NCBI RefSeq assembly: GCF_020921035.1
Contig: NC_063151.1
Coordinates: 25,984,934 to 26,048,933 of the forward strand
Length of the DNA stretch: 64,000 bases
Reading direction: 5' to 3'
DNA from: Rhodamnia argentea
Lineage: Eukaryota; Streptophyta; Magnoliopsida; Myrtales; Myrtaceae
Shown: positions 58,588 through 64,000 of the stretch, piece by piece
How positions within the stretch are numbered: the stretch's first letter is position 1
Layout of the letters: the number at the start of each line of letters is the position of its first letter
The notes under the pieces: model-generated
Told to the model about the DNA's origin: nothing
Databases searched by the model: none
What the model saw: the letters and a program-made list of their open reading frames with translations, nothing else
Made by a program: the position numbers and the translations under genes

Positions 58588-58935
58588 GATGCCATGTGGT
58601 CTTGTACTCTTGTTTGCATCTTGGGAAACTTTTGTCCATGACTGGTTGAGTTCATATTGAACATAATTTGATGTTCAGTAAACTTATCCCAGTGTATAGT
58701 TCTGTCTCTTCAAGTTTGACTCTCCTTTTCACATCTTCCCTCATGGCCACGTGTTGACATTATCTCTCAGATTGTAAATGTAGCCTAAAGTATTGCTGGG
58801 AAAAAGCAATAAACGGGTGCCAAATTCTGCGATAGGATTCCTATACTTTATAGGGTTTGAAGGGTAGGAGATCTAAGGAATCATCTGTTTAGATGGTTGA
58901 ACGATGACAAATGAGCTTCAAAGAAACCGGGAGAG

Positions 58936-59475
58936 ATGAGATGTGCCATATTAGGTCCAGGCATACTACAGTTTAGTTTGCGTAGTCCGGATGAAGGAAA
59001 GAACTCTTTTCCTTCTCCTGGCTATGCTTTGTCAGGATCATCTCAGGTTCAGGCAGCAAAGAAAATTTTCACCTTTTGGAATGAGAAGCATGACGGAGAA
59101 TTCACATTTTCGGGTGCTTATTTTGTCCTTGATGTTCAACAGTGTCCCCTTGAAGATGTCAAACACAGATCCTACTCTTTACAGTTTAAAGTGAATTATC
59201 ACCATAACTTGCTGCCAACTCCCAAGGAGCAACCCAAAACAGCATATCCTTGGCTTTGTCTTGAGCATACATCCTCTTTTCATTATTATTTTTTTCCTCT
59301 TGCTTTTTCACCAATCTTCTTGCTTTCCTGCCAAGGTCATTTCCCGATGTATCTGTACGTATCGCTTTCCTCCTTGAATTCATGTTTCAGCCGTAAGAAG
59401 CCCTTGCCATCTCCTCAACCACGTAGTCAATGTCAAACACATGAGCGGAATGGTTTGCCCTTTTCGAAGCATTGA
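58936..59475 (+). other. unclassified 179-codon open frame
   Basis: An uninterrupted frame starting MRCAILGPGILQFSL lies between the convergent CENP-C and glycosyltransferase genes. I recognise no family, and no splice partners were assembled. It could be a fragment of a duplicated gene, part of a 3' UTR or chance. Confidence 0.2.
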
Positions 59476-59947
59476 GTCCGGCCGTGCTGGGCCAACATTA
59501 GCTGTGTTTGGTGCTTTTTGTCCCCAGTAAATGTTTCTGTTTCTTTAGAAGTTAACCCCAACATAATTGAGAAGGCAAGAGTTCCACAGTTGAAAGCTGG
59601 TGGGGTGTTCTTTCTTAATTGTACAGAGTTCAAAATAGTTTTGTAGAAGTTTCTGAGTCTCAATTGAAATGAGCATATGTAAAGGTCACACCCAGCACAA
59701 GCACAAGGCCACAAGTCATGACCAGCAAAATGCAATTCATCCAAGGAATCCGCTAAAGAAATACACCAGGAGCAAGCATCCATGAATGTACTTTCTTTTG
59801 CTCCTTATCACAGTGAATGGATCTGAAAACCCTCTGCCACTACGCTAAATTAGTTAATATACATACTGTCGCACGATGATTAGTGCTCTCTGAATGAACT
59901 GTGTACGATCAAGGGAATGGGAATAAGACATTGCCAGTTTCAGAAGT

Positions 59948-62900
59948 TTACTTTGTTCTCAAGCAATGGAAGAGAACCTCTGTTAATTTCAAGTACATGT
60001 GCTGTTATAGGTACATCCGCTCCGCTTTTCTCCTTCCTCTCATCCCCATCTGCTCCCTCACCGATGGGTTCTTGAGCAAAAACCGGAGGTTAAGGGCGAG
60101 AGCTTTAGCTCCTCGTTTACCAAGAGGGTGAAGAAGCCCTGTTTCATTATGCTCGACAATCTCCTTCGTGCCCCCTGCATCAGTTCCAAGCACCTGCACC
60201 ATTCCAGCTACGTGATGGCAAAAAGTTGTACCCATTTTGATCTCTCAGACGGATGCAAAGTGGATATAGAGGGGCACAGGGTGCATTTTTAGGGAGTGAC
60301 ACAGGACCTACTAAAAGTCGGAAATACGGCTAAAGAGAAGGAAGCTGTCCATGGATCAGAATCATCCTATCAATATTGACAGGGAAGGGAACTAGTGATG
60401 CTATATTTATGCAGACAGACAAACGAAAGAGAAACCTAGGAAAAGACAAAAACTAATCTCCAACTCAGAAACAAGAAACACTAAGAACTCATGTAGAAAA
60501 CAAACGATCGCTGATACGATGTTCAACGAATTTCCTGGACTGGGAAGTTGTTCTTACCGGAAGACCAAATGCCATCGCTTCAAGTGTTACTCTCCCAAAT
60601 GTTTCTCCTAGCCCCTGCTGGCCATTGAAAAAGTCACAATACCATCCATTGACCAGAAAAAAGAGAGAAGGAGATGAGATCCCTGAATATAGAGATCCAT
60701 ATTGTTTGGTTTATCGGTTCCGATCAGCATATTCTCTGCTATTTGATTGTTTTTCTGCATTGCACTACAGAACCACGAGATTCAGGTTTAAATCAGGGTG
60801 ATAACCAAGACTGAGTGCAATCATAGAGCTGCAAGTCTATGGAAAGACTTGAAGGATACATCCATCACGCTGCCATGTTTTCAACTAGAAGCAAGTGATG
60901 AGTGAAAAACCCTAATGCCTTGTATGGTTATTCATGCGAGATTTTGCGGGACCACTCTCAATAGATGAAGGCGTGGTTTAATATTTAATTATTCTAACAA
61001 TTCAAATACTCAAAAGTCAAGCAGATTCAATATGAATGTTCAGCGATATGCAGGATTTACTGGCCTTAATGTCAAAACTTGTCCAGAATGAAATTGAAAG
61101 TTTCTTCCTCTCCGTTCATTTGAACAAATAGAGGTACTTCTCAAGGTTCCCTACCTGGGAGTTCATGACGTAAGCATCAGCAGCCGAATAAAGTGGAGCA
61201 ACATGTGTAGTTGCTGGAGTCCATAGCACTGACTTGGAGAAGTTTGAATGCAGGGATAAGAATCTCAACATTTCTTCGACATAAGGCGGTTTATTGCTTT
61301 TGGATCCCACTGAACCTATGAATATTTTCAATGTGTTGCCGGTCATTCTTTCGTTCTCTGATGGTACTTTTCTCCTTATTCAGCGACCTCTCTCAGACGG
61401 CGCAGCAATCCTGTCAGTCAGTGCAGTTGATAAACCAGACAACCTCAAGTTTTTCCTCTCTGTCTGGTTGGTAAGATCTGAGGGGATAGATTGTTCATCT
61501 GTCAATCCTAATGACCTTGAGTGATGCCTAGTAACCAAATTAACATGTCCTCCTCGAAGTCTAATTGATTCTTACGAGGAGTGATTTTCCATGACCAGAC
61601 GTGCCGATTCAAGAAGCAAAAGCTGTCCTTTTCCCGGATTTATGCTGCTCAAAGTTATCACAAGCATGTCTTCATCTGTCAGTCCCATCTCCTTTCTCAC
61701 AAAACCTCTCAGCTTCTGCCTTTGCTCCATCATCCTTTTGGCGGTGAAGGATGGTGTATTTAGAGAACAGGCAATCCCAGCTACAAAAGCTAGTTCATCA
61801 TTCACTGATAATGGCACTATTGCTGGTGCTGATCTCAGTTTAATTTTCTCTTCTTCACACCAGGCTAGCCATTGTCTAGACTGTGACTTGGAGAGAAATA
61901 CCAAAACTTTCGCTCTGTTTAGCACCATTCTAGAACGATCAAAGTACTCGCATCGATTTTCCATGATCCACCAAACAATCTGACTCGAACTAGCAGGGTA
62001 TCGATCGGTATGTTGTTCTGAAAGTAAATTCACCATTGAACTTACGCTTGTCTAAAGAGGAAGCATGGTAAATGATAAACGTTCAAAGATGTGCTGTATG
62101 AAATTATGCCTTGGCTCATATTTAAGCTGTGCCTAGATATTGAAATGCTTAAGATTGGATGGAATGAACATATTGAAAGTGAAAGAAAGGAACAAAAGAA
62201 AAGTATAGCCAACCATGAAAATTGAGAAAATTTCGATTCGCTATTTATTGCTAAGAACTGCTTACCAATCCATGATGCACATACGGCCGATCCCGCCATG
62301 ACAAGGTTGGCCCGCGGGGCGGCTTTGAAGCTGAGCTCTGCACGATCTTCAAGCACCCTGATCCGTCTCTGAGTGAGTTGCCGCATCAAACCGCCCTTCT
62401 TGCTGAGGGCCACTACCGACACAGTTGCCTGGCAGCTCAAGAGCTCATTTGCCAACTCCATCATGGACAGTGGAGCACCAGTCATTGAGAGTTCATGAAT
62501 TATCAACACGAATGTCCGCGACCCCACGGCCTGTCCGAAATCCCCCTTCGAGTCGCAGGTTCCTGATTGTTTCTTCCCAATGCTGCCGATTAATTTATCC
62601 TCTATTGCGCTGAATGGACCAACAATCAAACCATACGAGGCATTCTTCGTAAGAACCATCTCCTTCTCCTCTAAGTTATGGCTTTCATTGCCGCCGTGGC
62701 CTTCCTTTTCCTGCCCAATCTCCCACGTGAATGTCGGATACCTCTTGTGTTCCTCTTCCTTAAAAAGTTCGGCGATCTACCATCTGCTCTCTGCTTGTCC
62801 GCAGTTCTCCCCTGTTTACCTACCAAGAAGTTCTTACTATTTTCTCCATTTTCATAGTGGCTTGGTTTATCAACAGAACCCATGACATTATCCTTCTTGC

Positions 62901-63210
62901 CGCCTTGAGCCCACCTGGGTTGCGCATAGAGCCGTAGGCAAGACCACAGAACGATCAATAGCAACCAATACAGCAATCTTTGGCTTCGGAACCACTCGAA
63001 ACCTGCTATGCCGGTTCTAGTATCTCTTCTAGGATGCCGACCGGAATGCAGTCCCTGGGACGTCGGAACATCGATAGGCGTCGAAACTCCTGATAAGGTG
63101 GAGGAAGTATAAACATGACTGCTAGACTGCATCAAGGAAGGCTGTCCGACTAATTTCATGTATAACCCCACTCCGTTCATATCCTCCCGGGTTGCTTCCA
63201 GCTTTTCCAT
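59948..63210 (-). pseudogene. GT4-type glycosyltransferase (At1g19710/At1g75420-like), apparently disabled
   Basis: Blocks in transcript order: 62276-63210, 61576-62017, 61155-61527, 60558-60614, 59948-60193. The N-terminus is cytosolic, then a membrane anchor (LLYWLLLIVLWSCLRLYA, about residues 79-96) typical of Golgi type II proteins. Next come SRTFVLIIHELSMTGAPLSM, a donor-site region SLYSAADAYVMNSQ-like (here PLYSAADAYVMNSQ), GLGETFGRVTLEAMAFGLP and VLGTDAGGTKEIVEHNETG, the GT-B/GT4 nucleotide-sugar signature. Three defects are visible: a one-base frame change near 62705 (between RGRLGRKRKA and NLEEKEMVL), an in-frame TGA at 61380-61382, and an in-frame TAA at 60006-60008 where the family has Lys before QHMY. 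Splice sites are otherwise intact, so decay looks recent, or the assembly carries errors. Confidence 0.72.
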
Positions 63211-63600
63211 CTTCTATCATGCTTCCGTGCCACATAGTCACCGGAATCGGCACTGCAACGAGGCATGTTGCAGGATGTTAAACATAAGAGTTGACCATTT
63301 GAAAGAAAATCCTGAGAGAAGAAGATGAGCTATGCAGCCAAAAGGGTAGGAAGAAAACTGCAGAACTAGAAGATGAACCGTTGAGTTTGACCGATCAACC
63401 CATAATGGGTGAGAGAGAGAGAGAGAGAGGTGGCATTCGACATGAACAAGGACAGGGAAGGTCGAGTTCCGACAACTTGGCTTTGAATTTTTTAAGGAAG
63501 AAGATGGTGAGGGGAGAGGGAGAAGTTGCAGTCGGTAATGACAGATCAATAACTTCGTTTTCCTTTTTCTTTTTTGCCCTTTTGAATAATATTTAAGGTA
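63211..63600 (-). promoter_or_regulatory. upstream region of the glycosyltransferase pseudogene
   Basis: A CT-rich leader on the minus strand (plus-strand GAGAGAGAGAGAGAG near 63412-63430) precedes the ATG at 63210. This resembles an ordinary plant leader, implying the locus was once a complete gene rather than a processed copy. Confidence 0.4.
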
Positions 63601-64000
63601 AGGATATGCGACATTTCTATGTTGAGTATTTACATGGACTTACGGATCATTTATCAAATGAGGAATTGTTGGTAGATGGAATCGAAAATTTAGGCACGGT
63701 CAATATGAAGTTTCCGATTCCTTACCAATCTGCTTTTATGTGATTAAGAGGAAAATTCTGGTACTTATTTTGTACGTAGCATGAGCAATCCTACGTGCGG
63801 GACTATTGTAGTTTTTCCTTGGAATTTTTTTGCTGGAGGATTTTTTTTGTTTTTGAAGTTCATGCCAAAAATTAGAGGTGAGCATGGTTCCGAGGTAGAA
63901 CCTAGGACCCAAGATCGAACCAGTGGGAAAGTGGTGTGGTTCTAGGTTTCAAGGTATACATGGTAGGTTACAAATTCTAAAAATTGGGGAGCTTGTTTCG
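63601..64000. repeat. AT-rich flank and start of a dispersed repeat
   Basis: From about 63878 the sequence AGGTGAGCATGGTTCCGAGG, followed by GAACCTAGGACCC and GGTTCTAGGTTTCAAGGTAT, has the quasi-repetitive GGTTC/GAACC character of a dispersed plant repeat. It runs off the window end. Nothing coding was seen. Confidence 0.4.

Noticed and set aside
61591..61983. Plus-strand 130-codon frame
   Set aside because: It is antisense to a conserved glycosyltransferase exon; the minus-strand reading carries the recognisable motifs.
1..64000. CRISPR arrays, bacterial operons, tRNA or rRNA genes
   Set aside because: The repeats present lack regular repeat-spacer structure, genes are spliced eukaryotic ones, and no cloverleaf or rRNA sequence was recognised by eye.

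Overview
The window is nuclear DNA of a eudicot plant. It holds multi-exon genes with GT-AG introns and plant protein families, AT-rich introns, CT/GA-rich 5' leaders, and dense plant-type transposons (a MULE, Copia, a long LTR and several TIR elements). Some repeat families look like ones common in Myrtales genomes, but that placement is only an impression.

Layout. 1-3900 is repeat-rich and non-coding. 3910-13369 is one complete Mutator-like element (MULE) with inverted termini and a 9-bp target-site duplication. It carries a degraded MURA-type transposase and a degraded plant-mobile-domain (PMD) gene on the minus strand, bracketed by two mirror-image arrays of eight ~126-bp units, with a cluster of eight stem-loops just inside its right end. 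14365-15424 is a truncated ABCF4/GCN20-type pseudogene, cut where a probable solo LTR (15425-18257) begins. 22034-23815 (+) is an intact membrane RING-H2 E3 ligase gene, followed by a 472-bp internally deleted Copia element. 28292-41411 (-) is NAA15, rebuilt here as 26 exons and 900 aa. 45343-49611 (-) is plant XRCC1 (7 coding exons, 465 aa) with a near-perfect internal 66-aa duplication. 53160-58587 (+) is the kinetochore protein CENP-C (11 exons, 639 aa). 59948-63210 (-) is a GT4-type glycosyltransferase that appears to be a pseudogene, with one frameshift and two in-frame stops.

The intact genes are housekeeping genes (ubiquitylation, co-translational N-terminal acetylation, base-excision/single-strand-break repair and centromere assembly) and form no pathway together. 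From memory, RING, NAA15 and XRCC1 match the Arabidopsis order At1g80400-At1g80410-At1g80420, which suggests old microsynteny. RING and NAA15 converge, XRCC1 and CENP-C diverge, and CENP-C and the glycosyltransferase converge. All exon models were made by eye from splice signals, frame continuity and remembered family sequence; no alignment or transcript data were available.
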